DNA from: Pseudotamlana haliotis
GTDB taxonomy: Bacteria > Bacteroidota > Bacteroidia > Flavobacteriales > Flavobacteriaceae
Assembly: GCF_008806375.1 (NCBI RefSeq)
Contig: NZ_WAAT01000022.1
Span: 62,001-126,000, forward strand
Length of the DNA stretch: 64,000 nucleotides
Direction: 5' to 3'
Part shown: piece by piece, positions 17,264 through 25,988 of the stretch
Numbering within the stretch: the first letter of the stretch is position 1
Layout of the letters: each line of letters starts with the position of its first letter
Notes under the pieces: model-generated
The model's database searches: none
What the model was told of the DNA's origin: nothing
The model's input: only the letters and a program-made list of their open reading frames with translations
Made by a program: the position numbers and the translations under genes

Positions 17264-18485
17264 TATCGATCTTTGGCGCGAAATTTTTCAAAGTATCAAT
17301 AAAAACCGAACACGAAGTTTAATGTCTGGTTTTACGGTAGCCTTTGCAATATTGCTTTTTGCCATTCTTTTTGGTATTGCCAATGGCCTAAAAAACACCT
17401 TTAAAGAAGCCTTTGGTACCGATGCTAATAACTCTATTGTAATTCGTTCTGGAAAAACCACTAAGGCCTATAAAGGAAACCAGGTTGGAAAAAGAATTCA
17501 GTTTAAAAATGAAGACCGCGATTTTATTTTAGACAAGTACGGTGATAAGGTACAGTATTTTACTTCTAAAGTAAATAAGAATGTCAACGCTTCCTTTAGA
17601 GGGGAGAAAAATAGTTATAGCGTGGTTGGGGTTTATCCCGAATATCAATTTATTGAAAATAACGAAATAAAAGACGGGCGTTATATCAATCAATTAGATA
17701 TTGAAAACCGCACAAAAGTAGTGGTTATTGGCCGTGTGGTAGAAGAAGAGTTGTTTTATAAAGTAAATCCAATAGGTAAATACATTAACCTTGGAGGAAT
17801 ACCATATAAAATAGTTGGTGTTTTTACCGATGATGAAGGCGATAGTGAAGAGAGTGTTATTTATATGCCAATTAGTACCACCCAATTCATATATGGAAAT
17901 AACGATTTTGTTGATATGATGCATTTAACCTACGATCCAGAGTTAAATGCCGATCAAGCTCTTACTTTTGGAAATGCCATCACTAGAAGTTTAAAAGAAA
18001 AGTTTGATGTGGCACGTAATGACCAACGCGCTATCAGAATTTTTAATATGGCCGAAGGTGCTAAAAAAGTAGATTTAATGACGACCAGTTTGACCGTGAT
18101 TATTTTGGTTATTGGTTTTGGAACGCTAATAGCGGGTGTTGTTGGTATTAGTAACATCATGATTTTTGTAGTAAAGGAACGTACTAAAGAAATAGGTATA
18201 CGAAAAGCTTTAGGAGCTACGCCACGTTCTATTATATCCATTATTTTAATTGAATCTATTATTATCACCACCATATCTGGCTACATAGGCCTTTTAATTG
18301 GTGTGGGGGTATTAGAACTTATCGGTCCGAGTCTAGAGGTGTATTTTATCAAAAATCCCGGCGTTAGTAATAGCTTGGTTTTTGGAGCAACCTTAACTTT
18401 AATAATAGCCGGTGGTATTGCGGGTTATGTGCCAGCAAAAAAAGCCTCAGAGATTAAACCCATTGTAGCCTTACGAAACGATTAA
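17256..18485 (+). CDS. ABC transporter permease, MacB/FtsX type (first)
   Basis: 409 residues: one N-terminal membrane helix (about 20-42), a large periplasmic domain (about 45-270) and three C-terminal helices, the MacB core plus FtsX layout. The segment KERTKEIGIRKALGATPRSI is the conserved cytoplasmic coupling loop of this family. It begins inside the ATPase gene (8-base overlap) and is followed 2 bases later by a second permease, so the transporter is probably a heterodimer of permeases sharing one ATPase. Confidence 0.93.
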   Translation: MFDIDLWREIFQSINKNRTRSLMSGFTVAFAILLFAILFGIANGLKNTFKEAFGTDANNSIVIRSGKTTKAYKGNQVGKRIQFKNEDRDFILDKYGDKVQYFTSKVNKNVNASFRGEKNSYSVVGVYPEYQFIENNEIKDGRYINQLDIENRTKVVVIGRVVEEELFYKVNPIGKYINLGGIPYKIVGVFTDDEGDSEESVIYMPISTTQFIYGNNDFVDMMHLTYDPELNADQALTFGNAITRSLKEKFDVARNDQRAIRIFNMAEGAKKVDLMTTSLTVIILVIGFGTLIAGVVGISNIMIFVVKERTKEIGIRKALGATPRSIISIILIESIIITTISGYIGLLIGVGVLELIGPSLEVYFIKNPGVSNSLVFGATLTLIIAGGIAGYVPAKKASEIKPIVALRND

Positions 18486-18487
18486 TT

Positions 18488-19732
18488 ATGCTTAGATTTT
18501 TATTTGATCAAGATACCTGGCAAGAAGTGTTTGATAGCTTAAGTAAAAATAAACTTAGGTCTATCCTGACTATGGTTGGTGTTTGGTGGGGTATTTTGTT
18601 GCTTATAGGATTACTGGGCTCAGCTAGAGGTTTAGAAAATTCTTTTAATCGATTATTCGGAAGTTTTGCCACCAATAGTGTTTTTGTTTGGGGCCAAAGT
18701 ACAGGAATACCTTTTAAGGGCTTTCAAGAGGGCCGACGTGTGAAATTATCACTTAGCGATGCCAAAAAAATTGAAGAAAATGTTGATGGTATTGAGTTTG
18801 TATTGCCTAGAAGTCAGCAGTCTACCGTAATCACAAGAAACTTTTTATCAGGTAGTTTTCAAATGGCAGGTGATTATCCGTTATTGGATAATTTACAGAA
18901 GAAAAACCTCATTCACGGGCGCTTTATTAACCAAAATGATATTAAAGACAGAAAGAAAATTGCAGTCATTTCAGAAGAAGCCTATAAACAACTCTTTGAA
19001 ATCGATGAAGATCCTATTGGAAAATATATTGATGTTAATGGTATTGTTTTTAAGGTGGTAGGTATGTTTGAAGTTGGTAATGTGAATATGGGGCCTTCTA
19101 CCGATGTACATATTCCTTTCACGACCTTTCAGCAAATATACAATCGTGGTGATGAAATAGGTTGGATGATGATTACCGGAAAACCCGAATATAACATTAA
19201 ACAAATAGAAGAAGATTCTAAACTCCTATTGAAAAATCTAAATCACATTCATCCAGACGATACCAGAGCCTTTGGGAGTTTTAATCTAGGGAAAGAATTT
19301 TCAAAGTTGACAGGCTTTTTAACAGGTATGCAGTTTTTAACCTGGTTCGTAGGTATCGCAACCCTAATAGCGGGTGTTTTCGCCATCGGAAACATTCTTT
19401 TGATTACTGTAAAAGAACGTACTAAAGAAATCGGACTAAGACGTGCCTTAGGTGCCACGCCTTTTGAAATAAAAAGACAAATAGTCGTAGAGGCTGTTTT
19501 TATCACTTTAGTAGCCGGATTATTCGGAATCATTTCTGGGGGGTGGATATTAATTGCCTTAGATCATTTTGTTGGTCAGGGCGAAGATGCTGCAATCGTT
19601 AATGCTTCAGTATCTATAGCCGTTGTTTTTGCAGCACTGCTAATCCTCGTTATTTTAGGAACATTAATAGGCCTTATTCCAGCAACTAAGGCCACAAGCA
19701 TAAAACCCATAGAAGCATTAAGAGAAGAATAA
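18488..19732 (+). CDS. ABC transporter permease, MacB/FtsX type (second)
   Basis: 414 residues with the same layout as the preceding permease: one N-terminal helix, a periplasmic MacB-like domain and three C-terminal helices, with coupling loop KERTKEIGLRRALGATPFEI. It is a diverged paralogue and presumably the partner half of the membrane complex. It is 12 bases from the adaptor gene. The substrate cannot be told from sequence; macrolides, peptides or lipids are all handled by relatives. Confidence 0.93.
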   Translation: MLRFLFDQDTWQEVFDSLSKNKLRSILTMVGVWWGILLLIGLLGSARGLENSFNRLFGSFATNSVFVWGQSTGIPFKGFQEGRRVKLSLSDAKKIEENVDGIEFVLPRSQQSTVITRNFLSGSFQMAGDYPLLDNLQKKNLIHGRFINQNDIKDRKKIAVISEEAYKQLFEIDEDPIGKYIDVNGIVFKVVGMFEVGNVNMGPSTDVHIPFTTFQQIYNRGDEIGWMMITGKPEYNIKQIEEDSKLLLKNLNHIHPDDTRAFGSFNLGKEFSKLTGFLTGMQFLTWFVGIATLIAGVFAIGNILLITVKERTKEIGLRRALGATPFEIKRQIVVEAVFITLVAGLFGIISGGWILIALDHFVGQGEDAAIVNASVSIAVVFAALLILVILGTLIGLIPATKATSIKPIEALREE

Positions 19733-19744
19733 ATAAGTAACACC

Positions 19745-20881
19745 ATGAATAAAACTGTAAAAATTATTTTAGCGATAGTAGTCATTGTACTGTTAGCTTT
19801 TGTATTAAAGTATTTTAAAGATGCCAACTCAAAAGATATTTCAGAGTACAAGGTGGAAACACCATTTTATACTTCTATAAACACCAAAGCAGTGGCTACA
19901 GGAAAGTTAAATCCTGAAGAAGAAATTGAATTAAAACCTCAAATTTCTGGAATTGTTGATGAAATTATGGTGGAAGAAGGTGATAAGGTGAAGAAAGGCG
20001 ATTTAATAGCTACCATTCGCGTAGTGCCTAATGAGCAAAACTTGGTGAGTGCAAAAAGTAGAATTACTACGGCAAAACTATCTTACGAAAATTCAAAAAT
20101 TCTTTATGACCGAAATAAAAGCTTATTTGATAAAGGTGTGATTTCAACACAAGATTTTGAAAATAGTGAGTTGTCTTTCATGCAAGCAAAAGAAACTTAC
20201 CATCAAGCACAAAATGATTACCAGATCATAAAGGAAGGATCTGTTTCTGGTGGAAATTCGGCAAATACCAGTATTGTTGCTCAAATCGCGGGGACTATTT
20301 TAGAAATTCCAGTACGTGAGGGGAACCAAGTTATTGAAAGTAATAATTTTAATGACGGAACCACTATTGCGACCATTGCCGATATGAGTAAAATGATTTT
20401 TGAAGGCAAAGTTGATGAAGCTGAAGTTGGAAAAATACAGGAGGGTAAAAAGATTAACGTTGTGTTAGGTGCCATTCAAGGGAAGGAATATCCAGCAGTT
20501 TTAACCTTTGTTGCGCCTAAGGGAATTGAAGAAAATGGAGCCGTACAGTTTACTATTAAGGCCGATGTGGAAATTGATTTGAATGCAAATATTCGTGCGG
20601 GTTATAGTGCAAATGCTGAAATTGATTTAGAAAATAAAGATGAAGTGCTAGCCATTCGTGAAGCTCTATTGCAGTATAATAGGATTACTGAAGAGCCATT
20701 TGTTGAAGTTTTGGATGGTGATAATAACTATAAAAAAGTAGATGTAGAATTGGGCTTATCAGACGGTATCAACGTTGAAATCAAAAAAGGCTTAAAAGAA
20801 GACGATCAAATTAAAGTTTGGAATAAGGCTTCAGAAGACAATGAAGACGAAGCCAAAGGTAAGAAAGGAGGAAGACACTAA
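19745..20881 (+). CDS. Periplasmic adaptor (MacA/HlyD-type membrane fusion protein)
   Basis: 378 residues: N-terminal membrane helix (about 5-22), a split lipoyl/barrel-sandwich domain (KPQISGIVDEIMVEEGDKVKKG near residue 60 and GTILEIPVREGNQV near residue 180), an intervening coiled-coil hairpin (about 95-165) and a beta-barrel domain. It would bridge the permease pair to the TolC channel encoded next. The C-terminus is short and highly charged (EDNEDEAKGKKGG). It ends 2 bases before the TolC gene. Confidence 0.93.
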   Translation: MNKTVKIILAIVVIVLLAFVLKYFKDANSKDISEYKVETPFYTSINTKAVATGKLNPEEEIELKPQISGIVDEIMVEEGDKVKKGDLIATIRVVPNEQNLVSAKSRITTAKLSYENSKILYDRNKSLFDKGVISTQDFENSELSFMQAKETYHQAQNDYQIIKEGSVSGGNSANTSIVAQIAGTILEIPVREGNQVIESNNFNDGTTIATIADMSKMIFEGKVDEAEVGKIQEGKKINVVLGAIQGKEYPAVLTFVAPKGIEENGAVQFTIKADVEIDLNANIRAGYSANAEIDLENKDEVLAIREALLQYNRITEEPFVEVLDGDNNYKKVDVELGLSDGINVEIKKGLKEDDQIKVWNKASEDNEDEAKGKKGGRH

Positions 20882-20883
20882 TT

Positions 20884-22212
20884 ATGAAAACACTTAAAAA
20901 TAAATTAATACTTGGTTTTCTTTTGGCGACTTCTGTGACTTTCGCCCAAGAAAAACTGTGGACCCTAGAGGAATGTGTTGATTATGCTCTTGAACACAAT
21001 ATCACGGTAAGACAAGGCGAAAATAGCTTATTGCAAAACGAGCAAGATGTCATTGCAGCTAAGGGCCAGTTTCTACCAAGCTTAAGCGGAAGCTTGGGAC
21101 ATAGTACAACCTTTGGTAATGAAGAAATTTTCTCTGGAGAATTTGTGAATCGAACGTCAAACAGTACCAATGTTGGGGTTGGTTTAAGTCAAACCATTTT
21201 TAACGGGTTTAGATTAACCAATTTGTACAGACAATCTAAGTTGAATTTAGAAAGTAATCAATTGGAGTTAGATCGTATTAAGGATGATATTTCATTAAAT
21301 GTGGTTAACGCCTATTTAAATGTACTTTTTAATAAGGAACGCTTAGAAATCGCCAAAGCACAGCAAAGTTTTAGTGCTAAGCAAGTCGCGCAAGTAAAAG
21401 ATTTGGTAGATGCCGGTGTGCAACCTAGAGCCAATATTTATGATGCTCAAGCAACTTTGAGCTCAGATGAGCAAGAAGTAACTGTAGCCGAGAATAATTA
21501 TAACTTAGCCTTATTAAGTTTGTCACAGCTCCTACAGGTGTCGTATAATGGTTTTGAAGTCGCTGTCATGAATGTAAATATGCCATCAAGTGCCTTGCTT
21601 TATAATGATGTGCAGCCGGTTTTAGATTATGCCTTAGAAAACAGAAATGAAATAAGAGTAGCTGAAAAAAATATTGAAATTGCACAATTGAATTCAGAGA
21701 TCTCTAAAAGTGGTTATTATCCAAGTGTAACTGGAGGTTATAACTTTAGTTCTAGCGCCTTCTTTTCTAATTTAACCGATACGGAAGATCCTTTTTTCGA
21801 TCAGTTAGATACTCAAAAATCAAACGGATTTAGAGTGAGTGTGAACATTCCAATATTTTCTAGATTTGAAAACAAAACCAATCTAGCTAAGTCTAAAATA
21901 GCTGAAGAAAACAGTTTGTTAACTTTAGATCAGGCCAAATTAGATTTAGAATCCAATATACAACGTGCCTTTACCGATGCTCAAGGTGCTTTTAAGTCTT
22001 ACCTCGCTTCACAAAAGGCTTCAGAAGCTCAAGAAATTGCTCTTGAGAATGCTAAAGAGCGTTTTAATGCGGGTATCGTCACCTCTTTTGACTTAGAGCA
22101 AGTACGTGTTCGATACGTAAATGCGCAGTCGTCTTTAATAAATGCCAAGTATGATTTTGTTTTTAAGACAAAAGTTTTAGACTTTTACATGGGAAAACCA
22201 ATAACAGATTAA
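20884..22212 (+). CDS. TolC-family outer-membrane efflux protein
   Basis: 442 residues with a signal peptide ending near FAQ, then two internally similar halves, each with long alpha-helical stretches (for example SLNVVNAYLNVLFNKERLEI and LESNIQRAFTDAQGAFKSYL) that form the periplasmic tunnel of TolC proteins. It completes the ATPase-permease-permease-adaptor-channel set. tsaB starts 2 bases after its stop, so translation may be coupled across two unrelated functions. Confidence 0.93.
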   Translation: MKTLKNKLILGFLLATSVTFAQEKLWTLEECVDYALEHNITVRQGENSLLQNEQDVIAAKGQFLPSLSGSLGHSTTFGNEEIFSGEFVNRTSNSTNVGVGLSQTIFNGFRLTNLYRQSKLNLESNQLELDRIKDDISLNVVNAYLNVLFNKERLEIAKAQQSFSAKQVAQVKDLVDAGVQPRANIYDAQATLSSDEQEVTVAENNYNLALLSLSQLLQVSYNGFEVAVMNVNMPSSALLYNDVQPVLDYALENRNEIRVAEKNIEIAQLNSEISKSGYYPSVTGGYNFSSSAFFSNLTDTEDPFFDQLDTQKSNGFRVSVNIPIFSRFENKTNLAKSKIAEENSLLTLDQAKLDLESNIQRAFTDAQGAFKSYLASQKASEAQEIALENAKERFNAGIVTSFDLEQVRVRYVNAQSSLINAKYDFVFKTKVLDFYMGKPITD

Positions 22213-22213
22213 T

Positions 22214-22894
22214 TTGAGCACTTATATACTTAACATAGAAACCGCAACAACAAACTGTTCGGTGTCGCTTTCAAAAAATGGAGAAACCATTGTTTTAAAA
22301 GAGGATAATGATAAAAATTACTCGCATGCCGAGCGCTTACACCTTTATATTGATGCCGTTTTAAAGGAAGGCCAAATTACTTCTAGTGATTTATCGGCAG
22401 TCGCAGTGAGCAAAGGTCCTGGTTCATATACAGGCTTGCGAATTGGTGTTTCGGCCGCCAAAGGCTTGTGTTTTGCCTTAAATAAGCCATTAATTGCTGT
22501 GCCTACCTTAGAAAGTTTAGCGCATCAAGTTACCGCAGAATCAGGTGTGATTGTGGCTATGTTAGACGCTAGGCGTATGGAAGTATATTCAGCTATTTAT
22601 GATATCGATTATAATGAAATACGTGAAACCCAAGCGGAAATTTTAGACGAATCATCTTTTGCAAATTATTTGGAAGAAGGCCTGGTTTATTTTGTGGGTA
22701 ATGGCGTAGCAAAGACTAAAACGCTTATTAGCCATCCTAATGCGAGGTTTATTGATGAAAAGTTGCCTTCAGCTAAAGAGATGGGGGTTATCGCAAAGAA
22801 CAAGTACAAAAAAAGCGACACCGAAGATGTCGCTTATTTTGAACCTTATTACTTAAAAGATTTTGTGGCTCTAAAGCCAAAACCAAAGTCTTAA
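22214..22894 (+). CDS. tsaB: tRNA threonylcarbamoyladenosine biosynthesis protein TsaB
   Basis: 226 residues, ASKHA fold. TsaB is the scaffold partner of TsaD in making t6A37 in ANN-decoding tRNAs. Recognisable segments are ILNIETATTNCSVSLS at the start, HAERLHLYID, and SKGPGSYTGLRIGVSAAKGL near residue 70. It uses a TTG start and sits 2 bases after the TolC gene. The 3' end converges with mscS and overlaps it by 4 bases. The codons for KKSDTEDVA also form a minus-strand terminator hairpin (22808-22835). Confidence 0.95.
   Translation: MSTYILNIETATTNCSVSLSKNGETIVLKEDNDKNYSHAERLHLYIDAVLKEGQITSSDLSAVAVSKGPGSYTGLRIGVSAAKGLCFALNKPLIAVPTLESLAHQVTAESGVIVAMLDARRMEVYSAIYDIDYNEIRETQAEILDESSFANYLEEGLVYFVGNGVAKTKTLISHPNARFIDEKLPSAKEMGVIAKNKYKKSDTEDVAYFEPYYLKDFVALKPKPKS
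22808..22835 (-). terminator. Terminator for mscS embedded in tsaB coding sequence
   Basis: Read on the minus strand, AAGCGACA and TGTCGCTT form a perfect 8-bp stem with a 7-base loop, followed by seven T residues. It lies 56-83 bases beyond the mscS stop, inside the converging tsaB gene. On the plus strand the hairpin is not followed by a good T-run, so it should act in one direction. Confidence 0.75.
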
Positions 22895-23706
22895 GCTTCT
22901 TTATGTATTTCAACTTGGTGTGGGTAAGGAATTTCAATTCCAGCCGCATCAAGGGCTTCTTTTGCATTTTCCATAATGTCAAAATATACGGTCCAGTAAT
23001 CAGCAGAATTACACCATGGTCTTACTGCAAAATTAATCGAGCTATCGGCTAATTCTAAAACTCTTACCGTTGGTTCAGGGTCTTTTAAGATTAAAGGATG
23101 ATCGGTTAATATCTTGGTTAAAACCTCTTTAGTTTGTTTGATGTCTGCGCCATAATCTACACCAAAAACTAAATCCACACGTCGTGTTCCAGCTACGGTA
23201 TAGTTAATAATATTTCCGTTAGATAGTGATCCATTAGGAATGATAATTTCCTTATTAGATAAACCTGTAAGCTTAGTTGTGAAAATTGCAATTTCTTTTA
23301 CACCACCAATTTCACCTTGAGCTTCAATTAAATCACCAACCTTAAAAGGCTTAAAAATCATAATTAAAACACCCCCAGCAAAATTTGATAAAGACCCCTG
23401 TAAAGCCATACCAATAGCTAAACCGGCTGCTGCTAGAATTGCCGCAAAAGAAGTGGTTTCTACACCTAGTGTGCCAAGCACAACAATAATTAATATGATT
23501 TTAAGTGCCCAACCAGCTAAGTTAGATAAAAAGCCTTGAAGACTTTCTTCGTAATTGCCTTTAGACATTACGGTTTTAATACCTTTTAATAATTTTGAAA
23601 TCACCCAAGAACCTATAACCCATATTGCTATAGCACCAAGAAGTTTAAGGCCGTATTCTAGTGATAGATCAAGCCATTTTTCAATGTCAATGTTTTCGAA
23701 ATCCAT
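22891..23706 (-). CDS. Small-conductance mechanosensitive channel, MscS family
   Basis: 271 residues with three N-terminal membrane helices and the pore-lining helix signature GLAIGMALQGSLSNFAGGVLI at about residues 90-112, then the MscS beta domain (FKVGDLIEA, IIIPNGSLSNGNIINYT). It is a homoheptameric inner-membrane channel that opens on osmotic downshock. The length is close to E. coli MscS (286). It is convergent with tsaB, overlapping by 4 bases. Confidence 0.95.
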   Translation of the reverse strand: MDFENIDIEKWLDLSLEYGLKLLGAIAIWVIGSWVISKLLKGIKTVMSKGNYEESLQGFLSNLAGWALKIILIIVVLGTLGVETTSFAAILAAAGLAIGMALQGSLSNFAGGVLIMIFKPFKVGDLIEAQGEIGGVKEIAIFTTKLTGLSNKEIIIPNGSLSNGNIINYTVAGTRRVDLVFGVDYGADIKQTKEVLTKILTDHPLILKDPEPTVRVLELADSSINFAVRPWCNSADYWTVYFDIMENAKEALDAAGIEIPYPHQVEIHKEA

Positions 23707-23794
23707 ATTGTTGTTTTTGATTAAGTTTCCTTCAAAAATATTAACAATTATGTAGAATTCATCTATTAAAGGTTGAAAAAATAGTTAAGTTTCA

Positions 23795-24151
23795 TCAAAA
23801 AAGGATAAAAAACACAAAAACAAGTATAGCCGGTACAGCTTGTACAAAAAGTATGACCTTATTTTTCGTTGAATAAAACCCGTAGAGCCCAGCTATTAAT
23901 ACACATAAAAGAAAAAATGACGCGAGTCTTAGATTGGCTTCATAAATGGAAAATAATAAGCCTGCTCCTAAGAAGCCATTGTATAAGCCTTGGTTAGCAG
24001 CCAAAACCTTAGTTTTTTCCGCAAAGTCTACTGATTCTAGCTTAAAAGCTTTAATGCCCTTTGGTTTTGTCCAAAAGAACATTTCTAGTATTAGAAAATA
24101 AAAATGCAGTAAGGCAATTAAAGCGATTGGAATGGCGGTTGTGATTGGCAT
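23795..24151 (-). CDS. DUF1304 family membrane protein
   Basis: 118 residues with four membrane helices. The motif LHFYFLILEMFFW near the start and the LAANQGLYNGFLGAGL segment are the DUF1304 hallmarks. It is a small inner-membrane protein of unknown function. It lies downstream of the dodecin gene but is separated from it by a terminator hairpin, so it is probably transcribed separately. Confidence 0.85.
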   Translation of the reverse strand: MPITTAIPIALIALLHFYFLILEMFFWTKPKGIKAFKLESVDFAEKTKVLAANQGLYNGFLGAGLLFSIYEANLRLASFFLLCVLIAGLYGFYSTKNKVILFVQAVPAILVFVFFILF

Positions 24152-24180
24152 GTTGTGTTTGATTTAAAAAAAGTGTATAA

Positions 24181-24213
24181 AAAAAGCGCTCCCGTAAAGG
24201 AACGCTTTTTTTT
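24181..24213 (-). terminator. Intrinsic terminator downstream of the dodecin gene
   Basis: AAAAAGCG (24181-24188) pairs with CGCTTTTT (24203-24210), with an inner TCC/GGA pairing. T-runs flank both sides, so it can work in both directions; on the minus strand it lies just beyond the dodecin stop. Confidence 0.8.
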
Positions 24214-24226
24214 ATAGTTTAAAGCA

Positions 24227-24427
24227 TTAACTCACTTCAAACGTGATTTTCACATTTACTCTAAAATCTGAAATTTCACCATCTTTTACGTTAGCACTAT
24301 GATCTTGAACATAGACTGAACGAATGTTTTTCACCGTTTTAGAGGCGTGTTTTACTGCTTGTTTTGTTGCATCTTCCTAACTCTTGTCAGAATTAGCTAA
24401 GACTTCAATTACTTTTAATACTGCCAT
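24227..24427 (-). pseudogene. Dodecin interrupted by an in-frame TAG
   Basis: A 66-codon frame translates as MAVLKVIEVLANSDKS, then TAG at codon 17, then EDATKQAVKHASKTVKNI and a normal C-terminus ending NVKITFEVS. Apart from the stop this is a complete dodecin, a small dodecameric flavin-storage protein. From family memory the position of the stop normally holds Trp (KSWEDA), so TGG to TAG is the simplest change. The rest of the frame shows no other damage, so the lesion is recent, a sequencing error, or suppressed. Start and terminator are intact. Confidence 0.85.
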
Positions 24428-24471
24428 GATTTTGTTTAATTTTAATCTTAAAGTTAAACAAAATAATTGGT

Positions 24472-25377
24472 TTATCCGTTAATTGCTTCAACCATAGCTA
24501 CTTTTCCTGGAAGCATTTCTTTTAACATGTTTTCAATTCCGCTTTTTAAGGTATAGGTTGACGATGGACAACCACTACAAGCCCCTTGAAGTAATACGCT
24601 AACATTTTTTGTATCGGCATCATAAGAAATAAATTGAATGTTTCCACCATCGCTAGCTACGGCTGGTTTTACATATTCTTCAAGTATATTTATAATCTCT
24701 TTTGAAGTGTCATCTAATTTATCAAAGTGACTATCTAATTGCTTAGTAGATTTCTCTAAGCTTTCAGCGGCATTTGCCGTAACGATTTCCTTTCCGTTTT
24801 CAATGTAGTTTTTAATAAACTCACGAACTTCTATAGTGATGTCTTGCCATTCGGCCATGTCGTATTTTGTTATCGACACATAATTTTCATCTAAAAATAC
24901 ACTTTTCACAAACGGAAAATGAAATAATTCGGTGGCTAAAGGTGATAATTTTGCTTCGTCAATAGAGGTGAATTCAAAAAGAGCATTAACTAATTTTTTG
25001 TTAGCCACAAACTTCATCACCGAAGGATTTGGTGTGCTTTCAGCGTAAACAGTAACCGGTACCTTTTTTGGAGCTGCAGTGTCTTCAACAACAATACCGC
25101 CGTCATTAAGGTAGGCTTCTATTTGTTGAGCAACTTCATCCTGTACGTCATGCCATTCTACAATATTATAACGTTCAACAGCAATAAAATTCCCAGAAAT
25201 ATAGACCTTCTTTACAAAAGGCAAGTAAAATAATTGCTGTGCTAGTGGTGATGAGGCTTTAGCTTCATCGATATTATTAAATTCAAAACTTTGATGCTGT
25301 GTAATAAAGTGATTAACTTCAAATTTTACAATGGCATTATTTGTTGTTTCTTGCACGGAAACCTTGAAAGTGTTCAT
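24472..25377 (-). CDS. NifU/Nfu-type iron-sulfur scaffold protein
   Basis: 301 residues from the ATG at 25377; a longer in-frame start at 25443 would add 22 residues and sit upstream of the likely promoter. There are two tandem Nfu N-terminal domains (each with a LFYLPFVKKV- or LFHFPFVKSV-type segment) and a C-terminal NifU domain with the cluster-binding CxxC (CSGCPSS, Cys267 and Cys270). Nfu proteins carry Fe-S clusters to target enzymes. The duplicated N-domain is typical of Bacteroidota. The mobile element begins 78 bases upstream of its start. Confidence 0.92.
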   Translation of the reverse strand: MNTFKVSVQETTNNAIVKFEVNHFITQHQSFEFNNIDEAKASSPLAQQLFYLPFVKKVYISGNFIAVERYNIVEWHDVQDEVAQQIEAYLNDGGIVVEDTAAPKKVPVTVYAESTPNPSVMKFVANKKLVNALFEFTSIDEAKLSPLATELFHFPFVKSVFLDENYVSITKYDMAEWQDITIEVREFIKNYIENGKEIVTANAAESLEKSTKQLDSHFDKLDDTSKEIINILEEYVKPAVASDGGNIQFISYDADTKNVSVLLQGACSGCPSSTYTLKSGIENMLKEMLPGKVAMVEAING

Positions 25378-25392
25378 TTTGTTTGTTTTCTG

Positions 25393-25400
25393 CAAAAATA
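25393..25400 (-). promoter_or_regulatory. Candidate -7 element of the NifU-domain gene
   Basis: The minus strand reads TATTTTTG, an exact TAnnTTTG match, 16 bases upstream of the chosen start. The mobile unit inserted some 45 bases further upstream, so this element is kept; any more distant activator sites may have been displaced. Confidence 0.5.
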
Positions 25401-25443
25401 CTAAATCTAAATTTGGAACCTTTATATAATTGATGTGTTTCAA

Positions 25444-25455
25444 GATTTACAAACA
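25444..25455 (+). repeat. Left copy of 12-bp direct repeat (target-site duplication)
   Basis: GATTTACAAACA immediately precedes the left miniature IS copy. The identical 12 bases follow the right copy at 29092-29103. Neither miniature IS copy has matching repeats on its inner side. Target duplications of about this length are known in the IS4 family. Confidence 0.85.
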
Positions 25456-25979
25456 TTGTTGTCCGATAAAAATCGGAATTAGCTGAAATCGCTTTATTGC
25501 TGCTTTATTTTATTGATATTGCCCTGCTTTTTGAAAATAGAATCTCACTATGGATCAAAAAGGCTTAATTGTCCAGTATTTTTAGTTGTGATTTCTTCCC
25601 ATTTAGCTTCTGGGTTTTTCAGGTTTTTTAAAAGGTCTATATAGGTCATTAAATGATATCGGATAACGGACATCATATTGGAACAGGCCCAATTTCTTCG
25701 GGCTTTTCTTTGAATCACAAGCATAATGAGATGGACTATCAAACTGACTTAGATTTGTATTTCGATAGCATTTTGATTGTCGCCTAGAAAATACTTTAAG
25801 GGAAAGTTCTGTTTAATCCGCTTGAACATCGTCTCGATCTGCCACCTGTTTTATTATAGGGTGTCCGCTAAAGTTTTACTTTTATTCATATCTCGAATCT
25901 GTGGTAACTTTAAGATATAAAATAAGCGGGAATTCCTATCTTGGAAATCCGCTTTTAAAATCTTTTATCGGACACTACT
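25456..25979 (-). mobile_element. Miniature IS4-family element, copy 1
   Basis: 524 bases with inverted ends sharing GTCCGATAAAA. On the minus strand it holds the first codons of a transposase joined by an internal deletion to its C-terminal end. That end keeps NRWQIE...LIKQ, the R-(3)-E-(6)-K part of the IS4 YREK signature, then KYFLGDNQNAIEIQI, a TAA stop and the remaining C-terminus to FDP (stop at 25548). About two thirds of a normal transposase is missing. It is about 97% identical by eye to copy 2 and in the same orientation. Confidence 0.85.
25548..25889 (-). pseudogene. Transposase remnant in IS copy 1
   Basis: It starts with ATG at 25889 and is frameshifted after a few codons by one missing base relative to copy 2. 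It then carries the C-terminal transposase part with a TAA after IQI, where IS4-type relatives usually have Trp. It cannot make an active transposase: the two upstream catalytic Asp regions are deleted. Confidence 0.8.
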
Positions 25980-25988
25980 TAATGTATT

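Noticed and set aside
25548-25742. The 64-residue frames in both IS copies as real small genes
   Set aside because: They are the C-terminal tails of a decayed transposase downstream of a stop, in the same frame as the NRWQIE segment.
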